Source of the DNA: Thermoplasmata archaeon
GTDB lineage: Archaea; Thermoplasmatota; Thermoplasmata; Lutacidiplasmatales; UBA184
Assembly: GCA_028864975.1 (NCBI GenBank)
Contig: JAGWLG010000001.1
Location: 1-64,000, forward strand
Length of the DNA stretch: 64,000 nucleotides
Direction: 5' to 3'
The notes below the pieces were generated by a model. That model was not told the DNA's origin. It ran no database searches and saw only the letters and a list, made by a program, of their open reading frames with translations. The position numbers and the translations under genes were made by a program. Of the stretch, positions 26,152 to 36,000 are shown piece after piece (the stretch's first letter is position 1; each line of letters begins with the position of its first letter).

Positions 26152-28300
26152 ATCTTACGGTCTTCGCGAACCAGTCCTTCCACTCCTGAAGGACCTGGTC
26201 GTAGGACAGGGTGTGGTCGTGCACCTGGTCCTTGTGACGCTCCATGATCTCCCAGAAGGCAGCGTTCGTCGCGCCGACCCACGGGGCCGTCAGGAGGTCC
26301 AAGCGGCCGCTCGCCTCCGCGTACTTCACGATGTGCTCCTTGTAGGCGGCACGGGTCCGGATGTTCTCGATCGCCTCGGGGTAGGTCATGCCCCAAGCCT
26401 CTGCGATGGTGGAGATCCTCATCGAGCCCTGCCCGACCCGCGGGGTCTCGAGGAGCGCGTCATTCGCCTCATCGTAGGTGAGCAGGTCCTCGAAGGTCCC
26501 GGGGTCCGGAGCGTTCTTGTCGAGCTCCGAGAGCTGAACGAGTCGACGCCGCTGGGCCCGAATCGACCCCCCCGGGCTCGTCAGTCCCGAGATCGCCACG
26601 ATGTCTGTCGCGTTGAACGAGGTCGGAGAGATCCCAAGGTCGTGGACCACACGTTCGTAGACGGCGTGCGCGCTGTTCCCGTGGATCGTTCCCAGGACCG
26701 CGCTCCCGGCGGTCCCCGCCCGCATGGCCTCGTAGAGCGTCCGGGCCTCTTGGCCACGGACCTCCCCCAGCACGATCGCGCTCTCCCCCAGACGCAGAGA
26801 GACCTTGAGCGCGTCATCCGTGGTCATCTCCCCGGCTTGTCCGCCGAGCGCGCTACGGACGAAGATCGTCTGCACCTTGTAGCCGAGCTGGCGCATCTCC
26901 AGGCTCGGCAGCTCGAGCGTATCCTCGATCGTCAGGATCCTCTGGGTCTTCGGGAACTCCAGCATCAAGGCCCCCACCAGCGAGGTCTTTCCCGCGCTTC
27001 GTGCCCCCGAGACCAGGATGGTGCTACGCCCGTCCACCAGGAACGAGAGGAGCCCAGCCGCGAAAGAAGAGATCGAACGGAAGTAGAGGAACTTGAGCAG
27101 CGTCCAGGGGTCGGTCGCGTGCCGCCGCAGGGCGATCGCGATGCCGTCGGGAGACAGGGGACGGCCGATGACCGAAGCCCGCGTGTTGTACTCCTTGATG
27201 TCCGTCTCGAGGACGGGCATCGCCTCGGAGAAGGGTCGACCGCTCTCGATGCGGAACCGTGAGAGGATGGCCTCGGTCTCCTCGTCCGTGACGATGATGT
27301 TGGTGAGCGCCTTGTCGCCGACCCGCTCGTCGGGATAGCCCGCGATGCGCAGGTGCACCCGGTTCTCGGAGGCCGGGGCGTCCACGTAGACGTCCTGGAT
27401 GTGCGGGTCCTCGAGCAGGAGCTCGATCACGCCCAACCCTGCGACGTGCCTGGCCAGGATCTCGGAGAGCTCCTTGAGCCGGGCGGAAGCGGCCGCAGTC
27501 GTCGGGCCCAGAGAAATGCCGCGTTCCTTCGCGATGCGGTGCATGAGCCGCTCGGAGAGGTCCTGGACGTACTGGCGGGTCTGGCCCAGGAAGGTCAGCT
27601 TGAACTGCTTAGGGTACCAGTGCACCAGCTCTTCGCGGGTCCACTGGATGAGCTGGACGTACTGGGGCGGGACGCGATAGTCCGCGAGGTCAAGGTGATA
27701 GAGGATGTCCACCTCGTTCGGGATGCGGTAGAGCAGGACGCGGCTCCTCCCCAGAGGGTATTGGAAGAGCAGCTCCCCATTCTCAGGAACGGCGGGTGTG
27801 ACCCAGCAACCGGAGAAACCAGGACGGGTCAGCATCCCGCGACCGAGGATGCGCCCGGCACCTCGGACCATGTCGTCCACGGGCAGCCGGTCCATGGTAT
27901 GGAGGACCTTTCCCACCGAAGTGGGTCCCACGCTCTCCGCGGTCGGGCGACGGTAGCGCTGGGCCATCGAGGGCATCGGTGGAGGCCGGTAGACCGCGGC
28001 CGTCGGGGCCGAGGCGGAACGGGGCGAAGGGGCGCGCGGTGCGGGGCCGGAGGGTCCTCGTGAGCTTGCTGGAGGCGCCGCCGTACTGGGGCCCACGGGT
28101 GGAGGAGGCATCGGGGCGATCTCATCCTTCGAACGCTCGCTCGCCGCGGCAGAAGCGACCGTCGATGGCCGCCCGCCTGAGGATGCCCTTCCCAACGGCA
28201 CGGGAGTGCCGCAGCTCCCGCAGAATCGGGTCTTCCCGGAAAGTGGCGCTCCGCAGTTCGTGCAATTCCCCAGTGCCGAGGAGGTGGACTGAGCCGCCAT
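26144..28300 (-). CDS. FlaI/TadA-type secretion ATPase with N-terminal zinc ribbon
   Basis: 718 residues. Order of parts: zinc ribbon CTNCG...CGSC (13-30), Pro/Ser/Ala linker to about 115, the N-terminal domain, then the RecA-like motor. Visible motor motifs: Walker A GARSAGKTS (432-440), Asp box ILTIED (to 460), Walker B with VLGEVRGQEA (510-519) and His box GTIHGNSAHAVYERV (537-551). It powers pilus assembly with the TadC-like protein encoded immediately downstream. The zinc ribbon is an unusual addition and recurs in other proteins of this window. The gene begins directly after the preceding stop. Confidence 0.88.
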   Translation of the reverse strand: MAAQSTSSALGNCTNCGAPLSGKTRFCGSCGTPVPLGRASSGGRPSTVASAAASERSKDEIAPMPPPPVGPSTAAPPASSRGPSGPAPRAPSPRSASAPTAAVYRPPPMPSMAQRYRRPTAESVGPTSVGKVLHTMDRLPVDDMVRGAGRILGRGMLTRPGFSGCWVTPAVPENGELLFQYPLGRSRVLLYRIPNEVDILYHLDLADYRVPPQYVQLIQWTREELVHWYPKQFKLTFLGQTRQYVQDLSERLMHRIAKERGISLGPTTAAASARLKELSEILARHVAGLGVIELLLEDPHIQDVYVDAPASENRVHLRIAGYPDERVGDKALTNIIVTDEETEAILSRFRIESGRPFSEAMPVLETDIKEYNTRASVIGRPLSPDGIAIALRRHATDPWTLLKFLYFRSISSFAAGLLSFLVDGRSTILVSGARSAGKTSLVGALMLEFPKTQRILTIEDTLELPSLEMRQLGYKVQTIFVRSALGGQAGEMTTDDALKVSLRLGESAIVLGEVRGQEARTLYEAMRAGTAGSAVLGTIHGNSAHAVYERVVHDLGISPTSFNATDIVAISGLTSPGGSIRAQRRRLVQLSELDKNAPDPGTFEDLLTYDEANDALLETPRVGQGSMRISTIAEAWGMTYPEAIENIRTRAAYKEHIVKYAEASGRLDLLTAPWVGATNAAFWEIMERHKDQVHDHTLSYDQVLQEWKDWFAKTVRYG

Positions 28301-29152
28301 CTATGCGCTCCCTCGTCCGGAGGCCCGAGGTTGGGGGGGAGCGGACGGTGCGGCCGGGGCCTTTCCCAGGGCCGCCCCCGGCCCCGTCGCCTCCCCAGCA
28401 CCTCGGCTTCGGACGAAACCATCCAGTTCGACCAGTTGGTCGGCCAAGTACTCCAGGTCGGACAGGGTGTAGCCCAGGCATCTCGAGCACCCCTCGTCCG
28501 GGGGCCCTTGGGAGAGGACCTGCGCCCGTTGACGAAGATCGAGCGCGAAGGCGCGCAGGTCGGTCAGGAGGAGGTTCTTGAGGCTGGGGAAGATGTTGCG
28601 TGGGTTGTAGGCGCAGTGGCCGCAGTCCAGTCGACGAAGATGCCGCTGGATGTTGGCCCGCTGAGCGCGGGCGTTACGGGCGAGCTCCGCCGCGACCGGA
28701 GGGGTAAGGTTCTGCGGGTTCCCTTCGGAGGTGAGCAGGGGGCCGGGGAGGGCGCCGGGCGTCGTCGCGACCTTCTCGAGGTCGGCGACCACCTCATCGA
28801 CCTGGCTGTCCGGGAAGACGATGCCCGCGCTGAAGGGCATCGGTTGCCGCCCGGCAAGCTGGTCGAGCAGCTTGGAGAAGGTGACCAGTCGCTTCAGCAA
28901 CTCCACGGCCTGCCCGCCGTACTGCCTCTGTGTGATCCCGGTGAAGGTGATCAGGTCCGCGAAGGACTCCCCTGAGAGGATCTTCAGGACCACCGCGAGG
29001 CACTGGGGGTTCAGGATCCCCTCGGGTCCCTGGCAAGCGGAGCAGCGAACCACGAGGTTGAGGGCTCGACCCTCCGTGCGGAGCTCATACTCGTACTCCG
29101 GTAGGTTGGCCAGGGGGTTCGCGACCTGTGCGGCGACTCGGGGTGGTATCAT
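28301..29152 (-). CDS. Cysteine-motif protein preceding the pilus ATPase
   Basis: 283 residues, abutting the ATPase gene with no gap. The N-terminal sequence YEYELRTEGRALNLVVRCSACQ starts a Cys-containing beta module, followed by a helical middle, then CGHC and CSRC pairs and an Ala/Pro-rich tail. The N-terminal module resembles the Cys-rich N-terminal part that several archaeal TadA-like ATPases carry in cis (recalled, not searched). This may therefore be the same domain encoded as a separate subunit. Confidence 0.65.
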   Translation of the reverse strand: MIPPRVAAQVANPLANLPEYEYELRTEGRALNLVVRCSACQGPEGILNPQCLAVVLKILSGESFADLITFTGITQRQYGGQAVELLKRLVTFSKLLDQLAGRQPMPFSAGIVFPDSQVDEVVADLEKVATTPGALPGPLLTSEGNPQNLTPPVAAELARNARAQRANIQRHLRRLDCGHCAYNPRNIFPSLKNLLLTDLRAFALDLRQRAQVLSQGPPDEGCSRCLGYTLSDLEYLADQLVELDGFVRSRGAGEATGPGAALGKAPAAPSAPPQPRASGRGSA

Positions 29153-29185
29153 GGTCTTAGCTTCACGTGGCCGGTCGGGGGATCC

Positions 29186-31039
29186 TCACGGACCTCCCGC
29201 GCCTCCTGGGGGTGGCATCGGGGCAGAGGGATAGGTAGCGGCCGGAGCGACGGCCGAAGGACCTCGCTCGCTCTTGGGGGCGGTTCCCTTCCGGTGGAAG
29301 AGGTAGAACACGACGAGCCCGCCGGCGAGCAGGACCACCGCTAGGACCTCGAGGGGAACGAAGGGGTCTTGGACCGCGGGGGCCGAGGCGGTCGTTCGAG
29401 CGACGGGGCTCGAGGTCGCGCTGGTCGCCCCGCCGTACGCGGCGACGGTCAACGTCACCGTGTAGTTGGTGGAGAAGCTCAACCCTCCAATCGTGTAGCT
29501 TGTGCTCCCCAAGGCGAGAGCGATCGGTGCTGGAACACTGCCCGTGGTGGAGCTACCCGGGGTCAGGGACACGCTGAGGACCATGGACGTGAGCGGGGGG
29601 TAATTGGGCTCGTACCAGGACACGGCGAGCTTGGCGCTGCCCTCTCCGGGCGAGGGGGTCACTGGGGTCACGACCACCAGCGGTGCAGCGGGCGTAGGGA
29701 CGCCACCGTCCGTCGCCAACGTGAACTCATCGCCGCTCGAAGCGATGTGACCGCTCCCGATCGCGACGGTCGCCCGCCAATAGGACAGAGCGAGATCGTT
29801 GATGGTCCCGATCGTCGTCATCGCTCGGTAGTACGCGGAGGATGACTGGGCCATTCCCGGGTAGAGGTAGAACAGGTCAACGTTGTTCAGGAACGAGACC
29901 CCGAAGTAGTTGGGAATGTAGCGAGCCATGCTTCCGTTCCCCACAGAAGAAGCGAACGTGGCCTTCCATGTCGCCGAGGCCCAGTTGTTGCTGGACCAGT
30001 TGAAGTACTCCACATGGGTCCCCCCGGCGCATAGGACCTGTTTGCCATTGTACGACAGCGAGACCTGGGTACACGTCGGAGCGATCGTGTTCGGGATCGT
30101 GGTCTGATTCTGGGTGAGCGAGTCCGGGTCCGCGGGGAAGACCCCGGAGGTGGTCACCGCGAACATGATGGTACCATCGGGAGAGATGACCCCTTGGGTG
30201 AGCCGCCCCGCCCCTGCCCCGGTCGTGGGGGAGTACTGACCGATGTATCCGTTCACCGCCATCGAGAGGAGTACGGGATTGGCGTCGCTGATCATCCCGG
30301 CCGCCACGACCCGGGTCCCGTCGGAGTCGATCGACAGGTCCACGGGGACCGTGTTCGAGCTGTTCTTCATGTACTTCCACTGAAGGATCGAGCCCGAGGT
30401 CTGGAAGTAGTTCACATCGAACCCCTGCAACCCGCTCATGGCGTAGGTCGTCAACACCGCGGCGACGGAGCCGGTGTCCGATGCGACGACCTGGCGGACC
30501 CAGAAGAAGGAGTTCGGGGTCGGGACGTCCCTCCAAGCGGGGTTACCGGAGAACATCCCCGACGTCGAAACGTTCCAGGCCTCGGCAGCCGTCTTCACCG
30601 GACCGGCTACCGTCGTGGTCGGAGCAAAGCTCACGAAGAGCAAGGGCGTCCCCGTCGAGGCAGCCGTGTCCGTCAGAGCGATGGACGTGGCGTTCGTGTT
30701 CGCGGGAAGCTGCAGGGTGCCGATCGGGGTCAAGGGCCCCGCGCTCGCAGAGGAGAACACGAAGACCTCCCGGTCGTCCGAGGCGGCCGCGACATAGCTT
30801 CCATCCGGAGAGACGGCCACCTGGGTGATGTCCGAGTTGTCGCCCGTGGTGTAGTTCAGCCAGGAGTTCACCGCGCCCGTCGCCGATCGAACGTAGGGGT
30901 GGTGGAGCGCCGATCCGGTCGGCGCCGCCCCGACCGAAGGGACCGAGAAGAGAAGTCCTGCCAGAACGAGCAGGGCCCAGGCGCGTGCGGGCACGTTCGT
31001 CGATCGGCGCAGCATCCCTCGAACCACACCTGCTTTCAC
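29186..31039 (-). CDS. Secreted beta-propeller and fibronectin-like surface protein in the pilus operon
   Basis: 617 residues from GTG at 31039, two bases after the previous stop; an ATG at 31015 is the alternative. The signal peptide is WALLVLAGLLFSVPSVGAAP. The body has WD40-like repeats (for example ITQVAVSPDGSYVAAASDDR), followed by a fibronectin type III-like domain (KLAVSWYEPNYPPLTSM to YTVTLTVAAYGG), a membrane segment (VLAVVLLAGGLVVFYLF) and a short basic, proline-rich tail. It is probably an exposed accessory protein of the pilus system. The ligand is unknown. Confidence 0.75.
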   Translation of the reverse strand: MKAGVVRGMLRRSTNVPARAWALLVLAGLLFSVPSVGAAPTGSALHHPYVRSATGAVNSWLNYTTGDNSDITQVAVSPDGSYVAAASDDREVFVFSSASAGPLTPIGTLQLPANTNATSIALTDTAASTGTPLLFVSFAPTTTVAGPVKTAAEAWNVSTSGMFSGNPAWRDVPTPNSFFWVRQVVASDTGSVAAVLTTYAMSGLQGFDVNYFQTSGSILQWKYMKNSSNTVPVDLSIDSDGTRVVAAGMISDANPVLLSMAVNGYIGQYSPTTGAGAGRLTQGVISPDGTIMFAVTTSGVFPADPDSLTQNQTTIPNTIAPTCTQVSLSYNGKQVLCAGGTHVEYFNWSSNNWASATWKATFASSVGNGSMARYIPNYFGVSFLNNVDLFYLYPGMAQSSSAYYRAMTTIGTINDLALSYWRATVAIGSGHIASSGDEFTLATDGGVPTPAAPLVVVTPVTPSPGEGSAKLAVSWYEPNYPPLTSMVLSVSLTPGSSTTGSVPAPIALALGSTSYTIGGLSFSTNYTVTLTVAAYGGATSATSSPVARTTASAPAVQDPFVPLEVLAVVLLAGGLVVFYLFHRKGTAPKSERGPSAVAPAATYPSAPMPPPGGAGGP

Positions 31040-31041
31040 GT

Positions 31042-31701
31042 CTAGGGCCCCCAGAAAGCCATCTGCACCTGGACCGGTCCTTCGCCGAATTGGTCGGGCT
31101 GAAGCACCGTGGACCAGGTGTACACGGTCGTGCTAGGATAGGCAGGATAAGAACCATCGTACTCGCGCATCGGCGTCGGTCCTGAGAAGCAACCCGGGCC
31201 TGCGCCGTTCGCGGTCCCGTTGAACTGCAGATAGTAGTTCCAGTACGTCGTCGGTGACGTAGGAGGCATCGCCCCCGAGGCGACCTCGTGCGCGGTCAGG
31301 TCGATGTAGTACCCCATCCAGGGATAGTGGTCCATCGACGTGTTCGTGGCCACCCCGCAGCTCACCAGGTACACTTCCCACAGGATCAGATCGGAGACCG
31401 TCCAGTCCCGGACATACGTGGGTGCCCAGTAGCAGTAGAAGGGATTGCAGAACCATCCCCACGTCTTGGCGTGCCAGACGGTCGCCTGCATCGTCGTCGC
31501 GAGTCCTTCGGAAGCGTAGCGGGAGGAATTGACGTTCTCCGCGACCGTCGAGGTCGGGAGCGAGACGACGGAGTCCAGGAAGAGCAGGGCCACGAGAAGC
31601 AGAGGGACAAAGAGCACGATGTCGAAGACCGCGACCTCGGCGCGCTCTCCTCGGGCGACCCTGCGCCATCTTGTGGCCTGAGGAGGAGAGTTCGGCCTCA
31701 C
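31042..31701 (-). CDS. Membrane-anchored minor pilin-like protein
   Basis: 219 residues starting at a GTG that overlaps the previous stop (GTGA). One N-terminal membrane helix (VLFVPLLLVALLFLDSVVS) is preceded by a basic segment and followed by a Tyr/Trp-rich exposed domain. That domain has several cysteines and N-glycosylation sequons. Longer in-frame starts lie within the preceding gene. The position between a pilin and the propeller protein suggests a structural role in the pilus. Confidence 0.68.
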   Translation of the reverse strand: MRPNSPPQATRWRRVARGERAEVAVFDIVLFVPLLLVALLFLDSVVSLPTSTVAENVNSSRYASEGLATTMQATVWHAKTWGWFCNPFYCYWAPTYVRDWTVSDLILWEVYLVSCGVATNTSMDHYPWMGYYIDLTAHEVASGAMPPTSPTTYWNYYLQFNGTANGAGPGCFSGPTPMREYDGSYPAYPSTTVYTWSTVLQPDQFGEGPVQVQMAFWGP

Positions 31702-32192
31702 GACCAGATCACCACCGTGAGAGACGCAGCATGGAACTCGTCGTCGCCGAAATTGAACACCCAGAGGTCGACCGGCGTGCTGTCGCTGACCCACCCATGC
31801 TGGAGGCCGCTCGTGTCCTTGGGGAAGGTCCCCGTCGCCCAGTTCTGGTTGTAGTGGAGCGGGTAGACCGACGTGTCGGTCACGGTGACGCTGTACTGGA
31901 ACGAGGGGTGGAAATCGTACGTGAGATTGTTGACGGTCAAGGCCTCCATCGCATAGACATCGAAGATCCCGTTCTGGCCGAGGTAGGTCAGGTTCGAGTA
32001 ACCGAGCAGACCCTCGAGGAAGGTCTGAGCTTCCTGAGCGAACTGACTGCTCTGCTGTCGATTCGTGTAGTTCGAGAGCGCGACGAGGATCCCGCTGAAG
32101 AAGAGCAGCAAGGAGATGATGGCCACGGTCGCGGCGGGGATCTCCTCGAAGAAACCTGCGACGCCCCGTCTTCCTCGGCGGAAGTTCGGCAT
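31698..32192 (-). CDS. Pilin-like protein, first gene of the pilus operon
   Basis: 164 residues from the ATG at 32192. That start is fixed by a TATA box about 30 bases upstream, so the longer open frame is excluded. A basic leader (MPNFRRGRRG) precedes VAGFFEEIPAATVAIISLLLFFSGI, an archaeal prepilin-like signal with Glu residues near position 5, followed by a helical stalk and a beta domain. It heads a ten-gene, tightly packed minus-strand operon ending at 21516. Confidence 0.72.
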   Translation of the reverse strand: MPNFRRGRRGVAGFFEEIPAATVAIISLLLFFSGILVALSNYTNRQQSSQFAQEAQTFLEGLLGYSNLTYLGQNGIFDVYAMEALTVNNLTYDFHPSFQYSVTVTDTSVYPLHYNQNWATGTFPKDTSGLQHGWVSDSTPVDLWVFNFGDDEFHAASLTVVIWS

Positions 32193-32218
32193 GTCAAACC
32201 CCGCCACGGGGGGGGTCT

Positions 32219-32226
32219 CATATAAG
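32219..32226 (-). promoter_or_regulatory. TATA box of the ten-gene pilus operon
   Basis: CTTATATG on the minus strand is centred about 30 bases before the ATG at 32192, so the leader is at most a few bases long. It is one of the cleanest TATA boxes in the window. Confidence 0.65.
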
Positions 32227-32373
32227 CGTGCCCAAATTGAAACGCCACGAAGGCACGAGCTGACTTCTGCGGGGGCTTCCCCGACCTGCGAACGCGCGGG
32301 GCGACCGCGTTGGCTCCGCTCCTCGTCCAGGAATCGCTCCCCGTAGCCCGTCGAGTTCCTCCGTGAGGAAGCC

Positions 32374-32380
32374 TTTATAC
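32374..32380 (+). promoter_or_regulatory. TATA box of the divergent pilin gene
   Basis: TTTATAC is about 42 bases before the ATG at 32419, predicting a start site near 32404 and a 15-base leader. The leader holds a GAGGGA ribosome-binding site six bases before the ATG. Confidence 0.65.
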
Positions 32381-32381
32381 T

Positions 32382-32396
32382 TGTCAAAGTTTGACA
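32382..32396. promoter_or_regulatory. Perfect palindrome TGTCAAA-G-TTTGACA, candidate operator
   Basis: A 7-base inverted repeat around a single G lies directly between the TATA box and the predicted start site of the pilin gene. One 7-base half-site recurs at 32192-32198, over the start of the divergent pilus operon. A dimeric repressor binding here would block the pilin promoter. Confidence 0.5.
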
Positions 32397-32418
32397 CGGG
32401 CGTCCCGAGGGACTGCAA

Positions 32419-32988
32419 ATGCTGGGAACCCGAAGACTGCGGAATCGCCGTGGCGCATTGGAAGGACTACCGCTCTATCTGATCATCCTGATCGTCGTGG
32501 CAGCGATCGTGGTGGCCATCCTCGTGGGGTGGCTCTCGACGCTCAAGCACCCCGCGGTGGGGAATGTCACGTACAACGTCAGTGGAAGCGGGGCCCAGGC
32601 GCTCAGTCAGGCGGGGGCCACGTGCAACACCGCGTCGGACACGGCGTGCTTCAACCCTCAGCCTAACGGGGGTTGCACGTTCACCATCAACCCGTTGCCT
32701 CCAGGGAACGTCGCGGGGATCACGATCAACGTCGCGGACAAGGGGGGCGGATCCCTAAGCGGCGCTTCGGTGCAGCTGAGCGGTCAGACCATCTCGGTCT
32801 CGGCCTCCCCCTCCGACACGGGGGTCACCGACAGCAGCGGGAACGTCGTGTTCAACGGCGTCACCGGTACCGTCCCTCCGAACGATGGGGCTGGCGGGTT
32901 CATCGTGATCGACGTGACCTACTCGTCGGGCGGGATTCAGACCCAGGGATCCGCTCAGATCCCCGTAGAGTCTCCCTCCAGCTGCTGA
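32419..32988 (+). CDS. Type IV pilin-like protein with carboxypeptidase-regulatory-like domain
   Basis: 189 residues. A basic leader ends in RRG, followed by ALEGLPLYLIILIVVAAIVV, a canonical archaeal prepilin signal. After the stalk comes a beta domain with the pattern of transthyretin-like or CarboxypepD_reg folds (INVADKGGGSLSGASVQLSG ... TDSSGNVVFNGVTG) and cysteines at the ends. It is the strongest candidate for a major pilin here because it has its own promoter and ribosome-binding site. The gene for the giant surface protein follows after 28 bases. Confidence 0.75.
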   Translation: MLGTRRLRNRRGALEGLPLYLIILIVVAAIVVAILVGWLSTLKHPAVGNVTYNVSGSGAQALSQAGATCNTASDTACFNPQPNGGCTFTINPLPPGNVAGITINVADKGGGSLSGASVQLSGQTISVSASPSDTGVTDSSGNVVFNGVTGTVPPNDGAGGFIVIDVTYSSGGIQTQGSAQIPVESPSSC

Positions 32989-33016
32989 GGGGGTGGGGAG
33001 AGGGGCCCCGGGGACG

Positions 33017-36000
33017 ATGACCCGGGGCCTCTCCCAACCATTTCGAGGAAGGAGCGGTCGGCTCCCCTATTCGTTCGTTGGGATCGTTATCCTTGCCGCG
33101 ATGGTCATCCTCACGGCGTACTTCGAGATTGCCGTCACGTGGTCGAACAACGAGGGCGCGTTCAACGTCCCTGAGCAGCTGAACACGGCCTTCGCGCTGG
33201 CGCAGCGGAACATCCAGCAGGCTGCCTACCTCGCGCTCCTTCAAGGGGAGTCGCAGCTCCTGCTCCAGACCCCTAATCCTCCTATCGATCAACTGAACCA
33301 GACCCTGAGGGACGGATTCGCGTCGGCGTTGCAGTCGATGGGTTTCGTCTCCCTCTCCGGGGGACCAGCTCCGGGATTCCAGGACGGGTCAGTCCGCGTC
33401 TACGCCGAGTCTTGGGGCATCAACCTGACCTGGGACCAGGGACAAGTGTGGGACGCGGTTCCCTCGATCGCGCTCCGGTCCGGAAGCAACGACCCTAACC
33501 TCCCCCTCGCGCAGGTCCCCGACGCGGCCCGCCCGACCTCGCTCGCCCTCACGGAAGAACCCGTCTATCCCATGGCCATCGGCGAGGTGCTCCTCTTCGG
33601 TGTGGATGGCGCCTCCGGGGTCTCTGGAACGCAGATCGTACCCTTCACCGAGACCGTCCAGAGCGAGCTGGGGCTCCTCGAGGACAGCCGAGCTCAGTTC
33701 GCCGATGCCTCCTTCGGACCTTCGGGGGGGTTCGCCCACCTGGTCCAGTACTTGGCCACGACGCTGGGAGAAATGCGCGCGTTGGTGGGGTACGGCTCGG
33801 GGGGGTGGCTCGGACCGAACGATGCGACGTCGATCGCCAGCAGTGCTTGTGGTGGCGCGAGCACGCCGAGCATCCTCTCTTGCGACGACCTTCACAACGC
33901 CGTCTCTCTTGCCGAGTTGCTGGAGAGCCTGCAGTACTTCCGCAGCTACGACCCCAACGCCACCTATGCGCTTCTGAGCGGACTTCCCCCCGGACCCTAC
34001 CAGACGCTCCTGTCGAAGTTCGTCTCCGATGGCGTCGTGGATGGGGCCGCCCTCTTCCTCCTCCTCTATCAGCAGCCGGGTAGCGGAGGGACTACCCCCG
34101 GGGGGATCGCCTCCATCAGTTCGGGCGAGGGGCTCGCCTCCGCGGCGTACTCGTTCGTCGACCGGTTCAAGTTCGACCTCATCCAGCAGTTCTTCGGAGC
34201 TCAGGCGGTCGACCCGACGCTCACGGAGCCGGTCGTCGACTGGGCCCGGCTCACCTCCCAGGGACAGGCCTACGCCCAGGCTCGTCTGCTCCAATGGCTG
34301 TCCGACTACCAGAACTGGCTGGGGATCTCGGTCAACTCGGTCCCCGCCTTCGACGACACTTCCTACATCCCCGCCGAGTGGTGCGACGACAACGGGAACT
34401 GCGGAACAGGGGCTTACACCGGAGGCGGGGCGTGTCTCTACTCCATCCTGCCGGCCGGGTCCACGATCAACACCTACGGCGCGACGATCGCCAATCTGCG
34501 TCTGGAGATCCTCGGGCAGAACAACTTCGGCTTCACGCCCCAGATGTTCACGATCAACGAGGTCATCACGGTCCCCGCCGTGGGCATCTACCCTCAGTGG
34601 CAGGATGCGGACGTCGGTACTGGAGCGGGTGGCGGTGCGGGGTACAATCTGGTCGACTACTCCCTTCTCGGGGAGTACAACGGGGCCTCCGGCCTGTCGA
34701 ACCCGCTCCTGGGCATGACCCCGGGCCCTCAGGGCGACCCGTACATGCAGGCGCTCGCAGGTATCCTGGAGCAGCTCAACGCCTCCATGGACCACAAGTC
34801 ACCCGCGGCCACGGGAATCGGCCAGAAGGGATACTTGGACTGGCTCGCCTACAGCGCCGCTAAGGATGGGGGCAACTACTCCAGCTTCGCCTCCGCGGGC
34901 CTTCCAGACCTATCGAACCCCTTGGTCGTGAACCAGGTGGTCAACTCGACCTCCTACAGCCTGCTCACGAACGGAAGCTCGACCCTCCTTAATGGAGTGG
35001 ACGCGCTCGCCCTCCAAAAGCTCTCGACGCAAGCCACCAACGCCTCGTGGCTGAACACCTCTTGGGTCTGGGGCGCGGCCCATCCTGATCTGATGCCTGC
35101 GGATGCTCTGGGGAGCACGATACCCGGAGGTGGAGTTCCTCCCACACCCCCGTCCGACAATCCCAGCCCGGGCCCGGCCGACTGGTGGACGATCTTGGAC
35201 AGCGCGCGACTGACCGCGCGCGAGTGGTACCAGCTGATGTACAACCTCTACTGGGGTACCTCGGGCATCATCCCCGGCTCCCCGGTCGGGGCGATCGATT
35301 TTGGGGCCATGGACAACGCCCAGTTCACCCTCTGGAGCCAGGGGGTCTACCACCAGCCGCCATCTCCCGGTATCGAACCGGACTTCGCGATGTGGATCCA
35401 GAACGAGAGCTATATCTCGGTCTACAACTGGATGGGCTATAGCCAGCCGGGGTACGGCGAGGGAGAGTGCGACAGGTTCTCCTGCGCCAATCCTGCGACA
35501 CGGTACGTTGGGGCGGTGGCCACAGGTGCCTGTTCCAATGGGGCGTTCGGTACCCCCGGGTACGCGGCATGGCAGAACGCTCGGAGCTACTTCTTCTTCG
35601 AGGAAGGCACGGGTCAGCCGAGCCGGACCTGGAACAACGTCGGGGCGGCGGTGACCTGCGCGCTTCTGGGTCCGGCCGGTCACACGCTGGGTGGTGCGTC
35701 CTGTGCCGCGGCGCCGTACAGCACCACCGGTACTCCGAAGGGCATTGACTTCTTCCACTATGACACCGCGCCCGGCGTCGGGCTCACTTCCTCCTTCTGG
35801 AACACCAAGAACGCCACCGGCGATGGGTGGTGGGGATGCTGGAGCCCCACCGTGGGGCTCTGCCCGCGGGCAGGTCAGTACGACTACGGAAACGACTACG
35901 GCAACTTCACCAACTGGACGATCGACAAGATCGCGCCACCGTTGCTGAACGACACGCGGGAGATGGGCCAGGTGGGGGGCTGGCTCTCCCAGCTCTACGC

